Below, piece after piece: positions 9,540 through 18,900 of a DNA stretch of 64,000 nt. A program made the position numbers and the translations under genes. The stretch is from Methanolobus sp. ZRKC5. Its GTDB lineage: Archaea > Halobacteriota > Methanosarcinia > Methanosarcinales > Methanosarcinaceae. Where the stretch lies: the NCBI RefSeq assembly GCF_038446525.1, contig NZ_CP151792.1, positions 2,046,001 to 2,110,000 on the forward strand. Reading direction: 5' to 3'. Within the stretch, counting starts at the first letter, position 1. Each line of letters begins with the position of its first letter. The notes beneath the pieces were generated by a model. It was not told the origin of the DNA. It did no database searches and worked only from the letters and a program-made list of their open reading frames with translations.

Positions 9540-10514
9540 TCAAAGTCTCTTCATCTTGCTATATTCCATAACAGTTGACACCGGATGTGTATCTACATTG
9601 ATCCCGGCTTCTTCAACAGCAGCAACAGAATTTATTCCTACCATTACGGGGATGCCGACCTTCCCTCTTTCTATAGGTGCATAAAAAACATCTTCTCCTT
9701 GGTCACCTATTGTAATATGGCCGCTGATGTCATCTTTTTTTGCCATTTCCATAATCTCTGCTGCCCTCTGGGCTGCAGATGCAGGTATCTGGCGCACGTT
9801 TGCAAGCATCTTTCCATTGCCTGTATCAATGGCTTCAAGTATGGACGTTGATTTACGCCTGAGGAATATCTTAATTGGGTCAATGGATGTACCGCTATAT
9901 GATATGAGGTCCAGAAAACCAGTTGGATTATAGTCTTCCATTTGCATAAGACCGCCATAAATGGGGACTACAGGGACACCGTTATTCAAAAGTAAGCCGT
10001 CAAAAGTGATACTACACACAGTGGCGATGGCAACTTTTCCATCAGGCACATAGATATCAAGGTCTGTATCCTCTTCAATAATTCCTACTCTTGGGCTGAT
10101 GGTTGCACCATGATCCATTGCATATCTTATAATGTCTGTGGCATTATCGTAATCATTTTTGTCAATGTTTGTTATATTGACAATAACATTGCCTTTGCCG
10201 GATTCCATGTCATAGTTTGCTTTATACATCAGCTCTTCGATCTTGGTAATAACAAAACCAAACCTGTCACTTATAAGCGCATCACTGAGTTCCTTCTTGC
10301 CACGTTCGGTTATAGTGCGTCCGATGTATCCGTGTTTCTTAGTGAATCCTCTTTCATCCAGTATGCGTAAATGATATCTTACGGCTCTTTCTCCTATCGC
10401 ATAACCACGATTGTGGAGCTCGTCAGCTATAAGGCGCGCACCTACTGGCTTGTCACTTTCACTGATAATGCGCATAATTTCGACAAGCTTTCTCTCAACG
10501 TTTGGGTCAGTCAT
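9540..10514 (-). CDS. nrpR: Nitrogen transcriptional repressor NrpR
   Basis: The 324 residues consist of an N-terminal winged helix (about 1-75, with GERAVRYHLRILDERGF as recognition region) and one NrpR regulatory domain (about 80-320; landmarks TFDGLLLNNGVPVVP, YSGTSIDPI and GKVGIPVMVGINSVAA). NrpR represses nif, gln and amt genes in euryarchaea and releases DNA when 2-oxoglutarate rises. One regulatory domain plus the DNA-binding domain matches the NrpRI type of Methanosarcina, which works with a separate NrpRII. The latter is not in this window. Its place next to amt-glnK supports the role. Confidence 0.93.
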   Translation of the reverse strand: MTDPNVERKLVEIMRIISESDKPVGARLIADELHNRGYAIGERAVRYHLRILDERGFTKKHGYIGRTITERGKKELSDALISDRFGFVITKIEELMYKANYDMESGKGNVIVNITNIDKNDYDNATDIIRYAMDHGATISPRVGIIEEDTDLDIYVPDGKVAIATVCSITFDGLLLNNGVPVVPIYGGLMQMEDYNPTGFLDLISYSGTSIDPIKIFLRRKSTSILEAIDTGNGKMLANVRQIPASAAQRAAEIMEMAKKDDISGHITIGDQGEDVFYAPIERGKVGIPVMVGINSVAAVEEAGINVDTHPVSTVMEYSKMKRL

Positions 10515-10604
10515 TTTTTCACCGAAGATGGTTGTTGATGGCTATTGTCAACGAAGTCGAAGTATTAGTTATATTCTATGTCTATTTAAGATGTACTGTT
10601 AAAT

Positions 10605-12284
10605 TCATATCCTTCCTGTTCGAAGAATATACACTACCAACCACATTCCCAAAAATCCTGCCATCAAAAACCCGATGACCCCAAGCAGTGGAACTCCCCA
10701 GATATGTGGCGCCATTCCTGTTTGAATTACCAGGGATGATCCTACGATTATGGCTGAAATGATAAGACTAAAGGCAAGACGATTGCTTGCCGCATCGATC
10801 TCAGCAACTACCCTGTCAAAACCCTGGGGTTCAAAGCGCAGTTTGAGGTAACCCCGCTCAGCGATATCCAGTACATGGGATATCTTCATAGGTGCCCGGT
10901 GAAGAACACGGGACCAGTTGCTAATGTCCCTATAAGCGCTGCCTGCAATATTAGTAAGCCGAATACGGTCCTTAATTGCCTTCTTTGCAAAAGGTTCTGC
11001 TACAATTGTCAGATTTATCTGCGGGTCCATTATGCTACTAAAACCTTCTATGGTCATAGCACCCTTTGATAGCAGTGCAACATTGGCAGGAACTCTGACC
11101 TGGTATTTTCTCAGGACATTTATCATTTCTTCCAGTATCAGTGCAGTATTAAGCTGGCTTAAGGACCTTCCATAGTATTTGTACAACAGGTTATCAATGT
11201 CGATCTTAAGCAATGCTATATCCACTTTATCTCCTATGGAACCAAGATCCCTTAAAAGTTCAATGTATAATGCTGTGTCTCCTTTGGTGATTGCAATAAG
11301 TTCGTCAATGAGTAGATTGCGCATATCATGAGAAAGGAATCCTGCCATCCCAAAGTCCAGAAGTGCTATCCTGCCATCTTTCATTATGAACACGTTTCCG
11401 GGATGAAGGTCTGCATGGAAGAACCCGTCATCATAAACCTGTTTCATGAATGCTTTGAGTACGTCGATAGCTACTTCTTTCCTGTCCACTTCCATTTTGG
11501 CAAGTTCTTCAAAGGAGCTGCTTTTAACCCCGTCAATGTACTCCAGGGTCAGAATCTTCATACTGGTACAATCCCAATAGACCTTAGGGATGTATATGCG
11601 TGGATCTTCCTGGAAGTTGTGGGCAAAGTGTTCGGCATTCCTGCCTTCCTGGGTATAATCCAGTTCTGCTTTGATAGAACGTTCAAACTCTTCAACAATT
11701 TCGACAGGCCGATATAACTTTGCTTCTGGCAGGTGTTCTTCTGTAAAAGATGCAATGCTGTACATTATGTCAAGGTCTGCTTCTATGATCTTTCTGATTC
11801 CTGGTCTCTGGACTTTGACAACTACATCATTACCGCTCTTTAATTTTGCACGGTGAACTTGACCAATTGAAGCTGCTGCAATGGGTATTTCTTCAAAAGA
11901 CTCATAAAGGTCCTTGATATCAGAGCCCAATTCTTCTCTGATGAGCCTTTCAACTTTTTCAATTCCAAAGGGCTGTATGTCATCCTGAAGTTTGGAAAAC
12001 TCCTTTATGTAGTCAGGAGGTATCAAGTCCTGACGCATGCTGAGTATCTGACCAAGTTTTATGTAGGTAGGTCCAAGTTCTTCAAGCATCAATCTGGCAT
12101 TTTTGGGTCTGGAATCGGTGTCTTTTATTACCTTTTCCTGTTTTTTGATCCTTGATCTTAAAGGTCTGATATTACCTATTCCCATCCTGTCAGCAATGTA
12201 TCCAAACTCGTATTTCACGAGGGCATCAACGATCTTCCCATATCTTCTGATCATTAAATATCTGTGGATTTTACGGTTTCTCAT
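10605..12284 (-). CDS. UbiB/AarF-family atypical kinase
   Basis: This 559-residue member of the ABC1/UbiB family has the signature GPTYIKLGQILSMRQDLIP (KxGQ motif) near residue 70, AAASIGQVHRA, and the catalytic elements HADLHPGNVF and LLDFGMAGF. The C-terminus has two hydrophobic helices (about 500-555), which anchor the kinase-like domain to the membrane. In bacteria and mitochondria relatives support quinone synthesis. In a methanogen of this group the likely client is methanophenazine or another polyprenyl lipid, which is inference. It stands alone on the minus strand after nrpR. Confidence 0.88.
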   Translation of the reverse strand: MRNRKIHRYLMIRRYGKIVDALVKYEFGYIADRMGIGNIRPLRSRIKKQEKVIKDTDSRPKNARLMLEELGPTYIKLGQILSMRQDLIPPDYIKEFSKLQDDIQPFGIEKVERLIREELGSDIKDLYESFEEIPIAAASIGQVHRAKLKSGNDVVVKVQRPGIRKIIEADLDIMYSIASFTEEHLPEAKLYRPVEIVEEFERSIKAELDYTQEGRNAEHFAHNFQEDPRIYIPKVYWDCTSMKILTLEYIDGVKSSSFEELAKMEVDRKEVAIDVLKAFMKQVYDDGFFHADLHPGNVFIMKDGRIALLDFGMAGFLSHDMRNLLIDELIAITKGDTALYIELLRDLGSIGDKVDIALLKIDIDNLLYKYYGRSLSQLNTALILEEMINVLRKYQVRVPANVALLSKGAMTIEGFSSIMDPQINLTIVAEPFAKKAIKDRIRLTNIAGSAYRDISNWSRVLHRAPMKISHVLDIAERGYLKLRFEPQGFDRVVAEIDAASNRLAFSLIISAIIVGSSLVIQTGMAPHIWGVPLLGVIGFLMAGFLGMWLVVYILRTGRI

Positions 12285-12474
12285 TATCTTCCTTTGACTT
12301 CGATTTTTTTGTTTGGGTGTATTATTATTTATGGTAGGCTTTATTATTAAATTATCGTCGATACCTGTGTTTTAAAATTTAGAGGGACAGTTATATAATT
12401 CCTTCTTCCAAGTTAATATTGTCAGAAATTATCTGGCGATTTGTTCTAAAAGAAATAATAAGGAGTGAGGAAGA

Positions 12475-12744
12475 ATGTTATTTTTTGATATAAGTTCATG
12501 GGATCCCCATGATAGTGAACAGGTAATTGAGCATTTCAAGAACTTAAAACCCCCGGCAGGTATTAACATTGTCAATCAGTGGGTCGATCTTAATGGAGGA
12601 AGGTACTTCATTCTCTATGATGCTGAAAATTCAGAAGCATATGCTGAATTCAATATTCCATGGTCCGACATCTGTATGATAGACAGTGTACCTGTAATGG
12701 AATCCACGGATTTCATAAAACTTATGATTGCAAAGGGACTATAA
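12475..12744 (+). CDS. DUF3303-like small protein
   Basis: The 89-residue protein begins MLFFDISSWDPHDSEQVIEHF. It has the compact alpha/beta pattern of the DUF3303 family, small ferredoxin-like-fold proteins of unknown role. A strong AAGGAGTGAGG binding site precedes the ATG. It is a single gene, with convergent neighbours downstream. No catalytic motif is visible. Confidence 0.6.
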   Translation: MLFFDISSWDPHDSEQVIEHFKNLKPPAGINIVNQWVDLNGGRYFILYDAENSEAYAEFNIPWSDICMIDSVPVMESTDFIKLMIAKGL

Positions 12745-12770
12745 TTTCCCTTATTTTTTATTTTTTGTCT

Positions 12771-13319
12771 TTAATTAGCAGGCATCAACGTGATTATTTT
12801 TTCACTGTCTCCTATCTTCACAGTGAATTCTCCATCAGGCAGTGCACTGGTGTCATATTTATGACTAAAGTTGCCTGCAATATCAGCTTTGATAGTCTGG
12901 GTGGCTACAAAATCTATCTTTACTTCCTTTTCGCCATCCATTGCGTTTCCTTCTACGGCAATTTCATAGTTCCCGGCTGGCACATTCTTTTCAAAGAATT
13001 CAGCAATTCCGTTCTCAGCATCAAAGCTACGTTTAAAATCTACGAACATATGGACGATAAAATTCAAGTCCGCTACTTTTTGTGACCTTACTTGAAAACT
13101 GTTACTACCGCCAGGAATTCTAATATTCTCAAATACATATCTATATTCATTGTCAATGACCGGAGTGTATATCGTGAATGAAACTGTCATTCCTATGTTT
13201 TCTCCAGGGCTTGTTTTTCCTACTATGTCCAGTATATCTCCGGTGTAGGGTTTGGTGGGAGAAATGCTCCATTCATCTAATGGTGCATTCGGGTTCTCCT
13301 CCGTTTGGTCATAGATCAA
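12771..13319 (-). CDS. Ig-like surface-type protein, possibly 5'-truncated
   Basis: The frame from the TTG at 13319 encodes 182 residues of beta-rich sequence with PTKPYTGDILDIVGKTSPGE and two Ig-like units, as in archaeal surface proteins that bind nothing obvious. No normal signal peptide or ATG is present. The frame stays open upstream to about 13375 (FSKSDNLFLIFSKILYSLI), and a good binding site AAGGAGGAG lies there, but no ATG, GTG or TTG follows at the right distance. The gene may have lost its start, may use a rare start codon, or may be the tail of a larger protein. Function is unknown. Confidence 0.45.
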   Translation of the reverse strand: MIYDQTEENPNAPLDEWSISPTKPYTGDILDIVGKTSPGENIGMTVSFTIYTPVIDNEYRYVFENIRIPGGSNSFQVRSQKVADLNFIVHMFVDFKRSFDAENGIAEFFEKNVPAGNYEIAVEGNAMDGEKEVKIDFVATQTIKADIAGNFSHKYDTSALPDGEFTVKIGDSEKIITLMPAN

Positions 13320-13391
13320 AGAATAAAGTATCTTTGAAAAAATTAAAAAGAGGTTATCGCTTTTGCTAAAGATTACTCCTCCTTTTTAATG

Positions 13392-13739
13392 TTAAACATC
13401 CTTCTCTTCGTCGTCTGAACCTGTGAGCTTGTCAAGTTTTGCATCAAGTTTTTGAATGATATCTTTGAGTTCCCTGACTTCATCTTTTGTTGCAATGTCA
13501 GCCTTGTTCATGGTTTCCTGAACCTTGGTTGATATCTTTTTCTCGAGATCTTCCTTCTGCTTCTTTTGCTCATCAACTACTTCACGGACGAATTTCTTAC
13601 CCTCTTCTTTTTTGATCTCCCCGTTTTCTATAAGATCGTCTGCAATATCCTGTATCTTCTCCTCTGTCAATGCCCACAACCCGATTCCAAAAAGGCCAGC
13701 CTTTTTCATGATTTCTGTGATATCTGAAAAGTCTTTCAT
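13392..13739 (-). CDS. Phasin-like coiled-coil protein
   Basis: The 115 residues start with a short amphipathic helix (MKKAGLFGIGLWALTEEKIQDI), followed by long charged heptad-like helices to the end. This matches the small phasin/polyhydroxyalkanoate granule regulator-like family, which is widespread in organisms without such granules. GGAGG upstream sets the start. The gene is 145 bases downstream of atwA on the same strand and could be read with it. The role is unknown; a membrane- or granule-surface scaffold is only a guess. Confidence 0.6.
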   Translation of the reverse strand: MKDFSDITEIMKKAGLFGIGLWALTEEKIQDIADDLIENGEIKKEEGKKFVREVVDEQKKQKEDLEKKISTKVQETMNKADIATKDEVRELKDIIQKLDAKLDKLTGSDDEEKDV

Positions 13740-13884
13740 TTAAAACCTCCACTAATTAATTATCGTGTGTTACAATAAAAATCTTATTCTGAAAGCTATT
13801 AGTATTGATACAGGGTTTAACCTGGATGTTATATTTCAAATCCTTGTAAGTAAAAATAAAAGACAAAAAAAGAAAATAGAACCT

Positions 13885-15606
13885 TCAGTTCTTCATCAAT
13901 TCACTGATGTCATGTTCAAGGTACTTCGCATGACTCATCTCTATTAGTTTGCTGCATACTGCATCAGGTTTTCCATCCATGATTATCTTTGCATTGTCAA
14001 TGAGAATCGCCCTGTGTGCAGCTTCCCTCACAAAGTCCATGTGATGGCTTACAAATACAATACTTGTATCAAATTTCTGATTGATCCTCTTCAAAGAATT
14101 AGTAACATCTCTGAGGGTGATCGGATCAAGGTCGCCGAAAGGCTCATCTAATATTAATATTTCCGGACTTGATACAAGTGCCAGTGCGATATATGCTCTT
14201 ACATGTTCTCCGCCACTTATCTGATAAGGGGTTTTGTCGAGTACTGAAAGTGGAAGATCAAGAGCTTCGAATACGCCTACTGCATGTTTGTCAACATCTT
14301 CTTTTGTGACCAGGGGGAAAAGTTTGGAGTATATGTCGATAGACATATTCAGTTCCCTAAGAACCTTGTCTTTCTCGTCTTCATTGACTTCAGTGATTCT
14401 GTAAAGCATGTCAAGAGCTTCATCTGATATGCCTAGCTCTGCAGCTCTCTTTCGGGCATATAAAAGTGATCTTTCACCTTTAAGACGCAGTTTGAATGCC
14501 ATTTGATCCCTGATGGTAGAGTGTGGTGAAAGTGTGAACTCCTGATGCATGATGCTCATCTTCCTACGCAAATCAATGCGCTGCGTTGTGAAATCTATGA
14601 TATTCATCCAGCTTCCATCATGCAGATAACTGATATCTCCTTCTTTTGGGAACCTGAGACCTTCTATCATTTTCAGGAGCGTTGTTTTTCCTGCACCGGA
14701 AGGTCCGATAAATGCAGTTATCTCTCCTTTGTTAATGTCAAGTGAGAGGTCTTCAAATTTTAACACTTCTCCGACTCTTAAAATAAAAAAACGGTTTGAT
14801 AGTCCTGTTACTTTTATTATTGGGCCTTCATCATCTCTTTTTGGTAGTGGGACTTGCTCTTCAATATCCTTGAGGAAGTGTTTCAGTACCTTTTTAGCTT
14901 CCCCAATCTCTACGATCTTGCCTTCTTCCAGATATGCGACCCTGTCTGCAAGGTAGAGGTGGACTTCAGGAAGGTGTGAAACGACAATAATAGGAATGTT
15001 GAGTTCTTTCTTGATGTTCTTTATGAGGTCAAGCATGTCCTGTTTTGTATCGGGACCTGTCATGGTCACAGGTTCATCCAGAAGTAGTATGCGTGGTTTT
15101 GCTGCAAGCTGGCGTGCAAGTATAAGCCTTTGCTTCTCTCCGCCACTTAATAAATTGGTAGAATGCTGTGCCTTGTTTTCAAGTCCTACAAGACGCATGT
15201 AATACATGGCTTCTTTTTGTACCTCATCATAGTTGTGCGCATCAAGTTCAGGTACGCCTTCGTGTCCTTCTGTAAGAGCATTCAGCCTGCGGATTATATT
15301 TTCAATTGCAGGTCCGCTCCAGAGTCCGAAATTACGTTGAAGGTGTATTGCGCTGTTATTTGTAAGGAATTTAAGTTTTTGTTTGTCTGCATTTGGCTCG
15401 ATCCTTTGTTCATCGAGTTCAAAATAACCTGAATCAAAATCTTCTATTCCTCTGAGTATCTTCAAAATAGTGGTTTTTCCGCTCCCGCTCTTTCCGGTAA
15501 TTCCAAGAATCTCTCCGTCTGCAACATTAAAACAGATGTTATCCAGAATTCTTTTCTTTTCGTTATTGAATTCATACTCTTTTGAGATATTGCATACTTC
15601 AAGCAT
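13885..15606 (-). CDS. atwA: Methyl-CoM reductase activation ATPase AtwA (component A2)
   Basis: This 573-residue protein carries two ABC ATPase domains in one chain and no membrane segments. Domain 1 has Walker A GKSGSGKTT (about 40), signature LLSGGEKQR and Walker B ILLLDEPVT. Domain 2 has GPSGAGKTT (about 305), ISGGEHVRA and ILILDEPFGDLD. The layout and length match component A2, which with other factors uses ATP to reduce Ni in methyl-coenzyme M reductase to the active Ni(I) state. It is methanogen- and ANME-specific. The neighbours are the GGGPS operon upstream and the phasin-like gene downstream. Confidence 0.9.
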   Translation of the reverse strand: MLEVCNISKEYEFNNEKKRILDNICFNVADGEILGITGKSGSGKTTILKILRGIEDFDSGYFELDEQRIEPNADKQKLKFLTNNSAIHLQRNFGLWSGPAIENIIRRLNALTEGHEGVPELDAHNYDEVQKEAMYYMRLVGLENKAQHSTNLLSGGEKQRLILARQLAAKPRILLLDEPVTMTGPDTKQDMLDLIKNIKKELNIPIIVVSHLPEVHLYLADRVAYLEEGKIVEIGEAKKVLKHFLKDIEEQVPLPKRDDEGPIIKVTGLSNRFFILRVGEVLKFEDLSLDINKGEITAFIGPSGAGKTTLLKMIEGLRFPKEGDISYLHDGSWMNIIDFTTQRIDLRRKMSIMHQEFTLSPHSTIRDQMAFKLRLKGERSLLYARKRAAELGISDEALDMLYRITEVNEDEKDKVLRELNMSIDIYSKLFPLVTKEDVDKHAVGVFEALDLPLSVLDKTPYQISGGEHVRAYIALALVSSPEILILDEPFGDLDPITLRDVTNSLKRINQKFDTSIVFVSHHMDFVREAAHRAILIDNAKIIMDGKPDAVCSKLIEMSHAKYLEHDISELMKN

Positions 15607-15668
15607 CGTTAAAACTCCTTGGATGGTTCAGGTCTGAAAAATATATAAGAAAAAGGAAAGCCCTTTAA

Positions 15669-16412
15669 TTACTTCTTAATAGCTGAAACAAGTTCTTTAA
15701 TCTTTGCAGTAACATTTGAACTTTCTTCAAGAATAGTCCCTGTTACTATCATGTCGGCTCCTGCAAGTGCGCATAACTTTGCAGTCTCACCGTCTCGTAT
15801 TCCGCCACCAACTATCAATTTGTTGTCACCGAGGACATGTTTTACTGCCCCTATCATTTCCGGGGTCACAGGTGCATCAGCACCGGAACCTGCTTCCAGG
15901 TAGGTGTAGTGCATGCCAAGGTATTTTCCTGCAAGTGCATAGGCAACTGCAAGTTCTGGCTTATGTTTTGGTATGAGTCTGGCATCGCCGACCCAACCAA
16001 CCGTCCCTCCAGGTTCTACTATTAAGTATGCCATGGAGATGGGTTCAATACCACTCTTGTAAACAAGCGGTGCTCCCATTGCCTGGTTTGTCGTGACAAA
16101 ATTAATATCACGGGAATTCAGCAGGCTCATGAATAAAATAGCATCAGCATATCTGCTGACACCTGCCGCGTTGCCTGGGAACAGTATGGTAGGTTTGTCT
16201 GTCTTCTCTTTTATCTTAAGGAGTGTCTGATCAAGTACCACCCCTCCGGCTCCTGTGGAACCACCGACCATAATAGCATCTGTTCCTCCAAGGCTTGCAG
16301 CATATGCAATCTCTGCAGCCTCTTCCGGAGTCTGTGATGCCGGGTCGATAAGTGTCAAGTGAACTGTACCTTCGCTTTCTGCGATCTTGTTAAGGTACTC
16401 TTCCACTTGCAT
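15669..16412 (-). CDS. Geranylgeranylglyceryl phosphate synthase
   Basis: From the ATG at 16412 (MQVEEYLNKI) the protein is 247 residues. It joins geranylgeranyl diphosphate to sn-glycerol-1-phosphate, the first ether bond of archaeal lipids. TIM-barrel landmarks are HLTLIDPASQTPEEA, MVGGSTGAGG, YLEAGSGADAPV and VGGGIRDGETA. The frame is open farther upstream, but that part overlaps ribosomal gene L40e out of frame, so the longer version is rejected. It starts 8 bases after the L40e stop, indicating an operon. The second step enzyme is encoded at 54569-55420. Confidence 0.93.
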   Translation of the reverse strand: MQVEEYLNKIAESEGTVHLTLIDPASQTPEEAAEIAYAASLGGTDAIMVGGSTGAGGVVLDQTLLKIKEKTDKPTILFPGNAAGVSRYADAILFMSLLNSRDINFVTTNQAMGAPLVYKSGIEPISMAYLIVEPGGTVGWVGDARLIPKHKPELAVAYALAGKYLGMHYTYLEAGSGADAPVTPEMIGAVKHVLGDNKLIVGGGIRDGETAKLCALAGADMIVTGTILEESSNVTAKIKELVSAIKK

Positions 16413-16420
16413 GAGAAAGA

Positions 16421-16567
16421 TCAGCCTCTCGTTTCCTTGGATTTCATACGCAGGTCTTTGCAACCGCATTTTCTGCATCTTGTTGCACGTACTGCATTGC
16501 GGGCATTGCAATCCATACAGATCTTCTTTATCAATATCCTGTTTTCAGCTTCTGGGAATCTTGCCAT
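16421..16567 (-). CDS. rpl40e: Ribosomal protein L40e
   Basis: A 48-residue protein begins [20 protein letters not shown] and contains the zinc-ribbon cysteines CMDC...CRKCGC, followed by a basic tail ending KETRG. This is the archaeal large-subunit protein L40e, present without the ubiquitin part found in eukaryotes. It is easy to miss because of its size, and a larger frame covers it. The pairing L40e-GGGPS with an 8-base gap suggests one transcript. Confidence 0.93.
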   Translation of the reverse strand: MARFPEAENRILIKKICMDCNARNAVRATRCRKCGCKDLRMKSKETRG

Positions 16568-16783
16568 TATTTTCACCTAAATGATTGTAATATGTATTAT
16601 TAGAATAATAGGCTGCTTACATGATGCTCAAAACATATAATTGTTTTGGCAAATCCATGTTCTATTTCGTATCCTATTGAGTTATTCTGTCACTGTCTTC
16701 TATGGTATAAATACTCATGCTAATTATCGTTTCTACAGGACAAACTATTTAATAAGTATCATCATTAATAATTAACGATTGAT

Positions 16784-17431
16784 ATGACAAATGATGATCT
16801 GGAGCAAAGAAGACAGGAATGGTATGATAGGATGAAGAAAGAGGGTAAGCTCAATAAGAGTCCTACTGATGATCATAATGCAAAACTGAAGACCCTGCAG
16901 AACCCGGTTCGAAGAGATATCATCAAACACCTGAATGATAAGAAGATGACCTTCGATGAACTAAAGGCCGAGTTCAAGCTGCAGGATATGCCGATGAAAC
17001 TGCATCTGAACATGCTGGAAGCTAACCTTTACATTGAAAAAGAGGATGAAACAACCTACGTCATCACACCACGCGCAGAGGTCTATCTTGAGAGTATTGA
17101 ACCAACAGATGACCTAAAACAAAGAAGAGATGAATGGTACGAGAAAGCAAAGAAAGAGGGCAAGCTCAAGGAGAACCCCACTGAGGACCATAGGGCTGGT
17201 TTGAAGGCTATGCAGAATCCTGTTCGCAGGCACATTGTTGAAAGTCTGGGTGAAGGGAAAATGAGCTTTGATGAGGTCAAGGCCAAGTTTGACCTTAATA
17301 ATGTACAGGCAAAGCTGAATCTTGATATGCTTGTGGATACTCTCTACATTGAAAAAGAGGATGATACGACTTACGTTATCACACCACGTGGTGAGGCATT
17401 CCTTGAGAACGTTGAACCAAAGCACCTGTAA
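16784..17431 (+). CDS. Tandem-duplicated winged-helix protein
   Basis: The 215-residue protein consists of two copies of a roughly 105-residue unit (about 4-107 and 111-212). Each starts with a charged helix (RRQEWYDRMKKEGKLN / RRDEWYEKAKKEGKLK), then an ArsR-like winged helix (LQNPVRRDIIKHL / MQNPVRRHIVESL), and ends with IEKEDxTTYVITPR. The copies are clearly homologous but diverged, so the duplication is not recent. One chain could act as a built-in dimer on DNA. It diverges from the L40e-GGGPS operon. Function is unknown; a transcription regulator is likely. Confidence 0.7.
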   Translation: MTNDDLEQRRQEWYDRMKKEGKLNKSPTDDHNAKLKTLQNPVRRDIIKHLNDKKMTFDELKAEFKLQDMPMKLHLNMLEANLYIEKEDETTYVITPRAEVYLESIEPTDDLKQRRDEWYEKAKKEGKLKENPTEDHRAGLKAMQNPVRRHIVESLGEGKMSFDEVKAKFDLNNVQAKLNLDMLVDTLYIEKEDDTTYVITPRGEAFLENVEPKHL

Positions 17432-17459
17432 TAATTAACAAATTAAAAAAGAAATAGAT

Positions 17460-17477
17460 ATGGGGTTTCAGCCCCAT
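17460..17477. terminator. Hairpin between convergent genes
   Basis: ATGGGG (17460-17465) and CCCCAT (17472-17477) form a 6-bp stem with a 6-base loop. It lies between the winged-helix gene and the convergent gatB, so it may end either transcript. Confidence 0.45.
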
Positions 17478-17478
17478 C

Positions 17479-18900
17479 TTATTCATTCAGTTTTGCAATG
17501 AGTTTTTCTCTTGCTTCACGGGCATCAGCACGTCCCTTTGTCTTTTGCATTACCTTACCAACAAGGAAGTTCATTGATTTCTCCTTGCCTGCATGGAAAT
17601 CTGTTACAGCTTCCGGATTCTCGGCAATTGCTTCTTCAACGGCTGTTGCAACAATATCATCTGCCACCTTGAGAAGTCCTTTCTCTTTGACAATGTCCAG
17701 TGGTTTGCCTCCGTTATCCCTTACAGTACGGATAATCTCAACGCCACTCTGTTCTGTGATCTTGTCACTGGTAACCAGTTCAATGATGGCAACAATATCT
17801 TCCACTGAGAATGCATTGATGCTAAGATCGCGGTAGTTGAGTTCACCTTTAAGGATATCTGCAACCCATACTGCTGCTGCCTTGGGGTCTACCTTTGCTG
17901 CCACATCTTCGTAGAAGTCTGCTACTTTTATTTCGGTTGTGAGCGCCCTTGCATGCATGTCGATGATGCCGTATTCTTTGACGAAACGCTCTCTCTTTGC
18001 ATCAGGAAGTTCCGGCAATGTTTTGAGTATTTCCGGTACTCTGTCTGCCACTCTCAAAGGTACAAGATCAGGTTCAGGGAAGTAACGATAGTCATTCTCT
18101 GTTTCCTTGGTACGCATGGAAAGTGTCACGCCTCTGGCTTCATCGAAGTGTCTGGTTTCCAGTGTGATCTCGCCACCACGTCTGATGTGGTTCTTCTGCC
18201 TCATTATTTCGTAGAGCAGTGCCCTTTCAGCACCTTTGAAGGATGAGATGTTCTTGACCTCAACACGCTCTCCCATGAACACAGAAACATTGGCGTCAAC
18301 CCTCATTGCCCCTTCAAGGTCGCCATCGAAAACGTCGAGATAATCAAGGATACTTCTGAGTTTGTCAAGATAGCGTCTTGCTTCCTTTGGACTTCTCATG
18401 TCAGGTTCGCTGACGATTTCGACAAGTGTCATTCCGGAACGGTTGTAGTTAATGAGTGTACCCTTGGACTTGTCAATGCTTCCCATATGCTGGAGTCTTC
18501 CGGGATCCTCTTCCATATGTGCACGTGTTATTCCTATGACTCGTTCCCCGTCCTCGCCTTCAATTACTATCTTTCCTTCGCCTGCTATCGGGAAATCATA
18601 TTGGGTAGTCTGGAAACCTTTTGGAAGGTCAGGGTAGTAGTAGTTCTTCCTGTGGAACTGGGTCTGCTCCACAATGCTGCAGTTCAGTGCAAGCCCTATC
18701 TTCATGGCGTACTCAACTGCTTTCTCGTTGATGACTGGCAATGAACCTGGAAGTCCCAGGCATACAGGACACACATGGGTGTTGGGTTCGGAGTCGTGGT
18801 ATTTTGTGGAACAGCCACAGAACAGCTTTGTGTTGAGCTTGTTCAGCTGGACGTGGACCTCAAGTCCTATCCTTACTCCGTCAGGGTTCTCATAAACCAT
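17479..18900 (-). CDS. gatB: Asp/Glu-tRNA amidotransferase subunit B
   Basis: The 473-residue protein is the GatB subunit, which binds misacylated Asp-tRNA(Asn) or Glu-tRNA(Gln), phosphorylates the side chain and transfers ammonia received from GatA. The N-terminus carries GLEVHVQLNKLNTKLFCGCS and CPVCLGLPGSLP (zinc site), then FHRKNYYYPDLPKGFQTTQ, with the YqeY-like tail at the C-terminus. Its start overlaps the gatA stop by one base, showing tight coupling. It is third in the operon gatC-gatA-gatB. Confidence 0.96.
   Translation of the reverse strand: MVYENPDGVRIGLEVHVQLNKLNTKLFCGCSTKYHDSEPNTHVCPVCLGLPGSLPVINEKAVEYAMKIGLALNCSIVEQTQFHRKNYYYPDLPKGFQTTQYDFPIAGEGKIVIEGEDGERVIGITRAHMEEDPGRLQHMGSIDKSKGTLINYNRSGMTLVEIVSEPDMRSPKEARRYLDKLRSILDYLDVFDGDLEGAMRVDANVSVFMGERVEVKNISSFKGAERALLYEIMRQKNHIRRGGEITLETRHFDEARGVTLSMRTKETENDYRYFPEPDLVPLRVADRVPEILKTLPELPDAKRERFVKEYGIIDMHARALTTEIKVADFYEDVAAKVDPKAAAVWVADILKGELNYRDLSINAFSVEDIVAIIELVTSDKITEQSGVEIIRTVRDNGGKPLDIVKEKGLLKVADDIVATAVEEAIAENPEAVTDFHAGKEKSMNFLVGKVMQKTKGRADAREAREKLIAKLNE

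Noticed and set aside
15669-16511. Longer version of GGGP synthase beginning at 16511
   Set aside because: The extra 33 residues overlap the ribosomal L40e gene in another frame, and the family begins at MQVEEYLNKI.
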